This document shows, piece after piece, positions 63,776 to 64,000 of a stretch of 64,000 bases of DNA (positions are counted from its first letter, which is position 1; each line of letters begins with the position of its first letter). The notes beneath the pieces are model-generated. The model did not search any database and was not told where the DNA came from. It saw nothing but the letters and a program-made list of their open reading frames with translations. A program made the translations under genes and the position numbers. The stretch is from Lachnospiraceae bacterium AB2028. GTDB lineage: Bacteria > Bacillota > Clostridia > Lachnospirales > Lachnospiraceae. The stretch lies in contig JHYJ01000003.1 of the NCBI GenBank assembly GCA_000621425.1, positions 1-64,000 on the forward strand, written 5' to 3'.

Positions 63776-64000
63776 GAAAAATAAATACCGCAAAAAAAGA
63801 TATGTAACGGCAGCATCAGTTCTGGCCACTGTTACAATATCAATAGAACAGCTTACAGTCTGTGCCGGAAGCATTTTCGCTCCCGGCAACAATCCCATCA
63901 TACCCAATTCGCCTTCGGCTGTTCCTTCAGACCAGGTTTTGCCTATATCAGGAGCAGCATACTGTACGGATTCAGCCTTTCTTTCCGAAAGAAACAATAC
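63759..64000 (+). CDS. Secreted protein, N-terminal part (runs off the window)
   Basis: A frame from TTG 63759 with GGAGAG upstream overlaps the previous stop and stays open to the edge (80 codons). It begins with a basic stretch KKNKYRKKRYV, a hydrophobic signal-like part and a small-residue/Pro/Ser-rich sequence, so it is probably exported. The rest is outside the window. Confidence 0.6.
   Translation, partial: MRISDKKNKYRKKRYVTAASVLATVTISIEQLTVCAGSIFAPGNNPIIPNSPSAVPSDQVLPISGAAYCTDSAFLSERNN

Noticed and set aside
63737-63997. Minus-strand ORF at the right edge
   Set aside because: It opposes a signal-peptide-bearing plus-strand frame and has no ribosome site or recognisable sequence.
1-64000. 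CRISPR arrays, tRNA or rRNA genes
   Set aside because: No regularly spaced repeats and no tRNA or rRNA signatures were seen on either strand.

Overview
The window looks like a chromosome segment from an anaerobic, pectin-using Lachnospiraceae bacterium (Butyrivibrio/Lachnospira/Roseburia-like). The reasons are moderate GC, strong AGGAGG ribosome sites, Firmicutes signals (CIRCE, a BirA operator, LacI-type dyads), a SufCBDSU system, an acetate-forming Pta/AckA pair and a full uronate catabolic set. The species cannot be named from sequence alone.

1-9.2 kb: the 3' end of an IS110-type transposase, then a small rhamnogalacturonan/pectin locus. It holds a MATE exporter, a YetA/PcRGLX-like protein and a cupin, with a divergent AraC regulator, followed by a nucleoside-hydrolase lipoprotein, a HAD phosphatase and a short pectin methylesterase. 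9.2-28.1 kb: the hexuronate core. One seven-gene minus-strand operon, uxaC-uxaB-uxaA-pta-kduI-rpiB-like-ackA, converts galacturonate and unsaturated uronates towards KDG and carries its own acetate/ATP branch. A second operon, kdgK-kdgA-kduD, finishes the route to pyruvate and glyceraldehyde 3-phosphate. A LacI regulator and four near-identical dyads (core TGTAAGCGCTTACA), three of them just downstream of TTGACA promoters, tie these genes and a GltD-like oxidoreductase into one regulon. A possible small C-rich RNA sits at the fourth dyad.

28-36 kb: a stand-alone PolC-like fragment protein, bioY with a BirA operator, a NUDIX hydrolase, an MBOAT/SGNH O-acetylation pair, a FecR-like surface protein and an hsp20 gene under CIRCE control. 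36-45.7 kb: a mobile-looking RiPP island. It has two Nif11-type precursor peptides with very short cores, an RRE-radical SAM-SPASM enzyme, a truncated second copy of that enzyme, an unrecognised HExxH protein, a C39-peptidase ABC transporter, a second ABC exporter and a 74-residue HlyD remnant or minimal form. Pieces of a Tn916-type integrase lie inside it, and a 12-bp half-CIRCE direct repeat flanks it.

45.7-64 kb: a GGDEF protein, an mglC remnant, a DegT aminotransferase, and a suf cluster split by an ABC-F gene with an attenuator-like leader. Next come a second ackA, proS, a LytTR regulator, a ~195-nt independent structured RNA (6S-like) and two envelope proteins. The strongest candidates for an undescribed system are the RiPP island with its HExxH protein, and a small family of 5'-leader hairpins shared by three unrelated genes.
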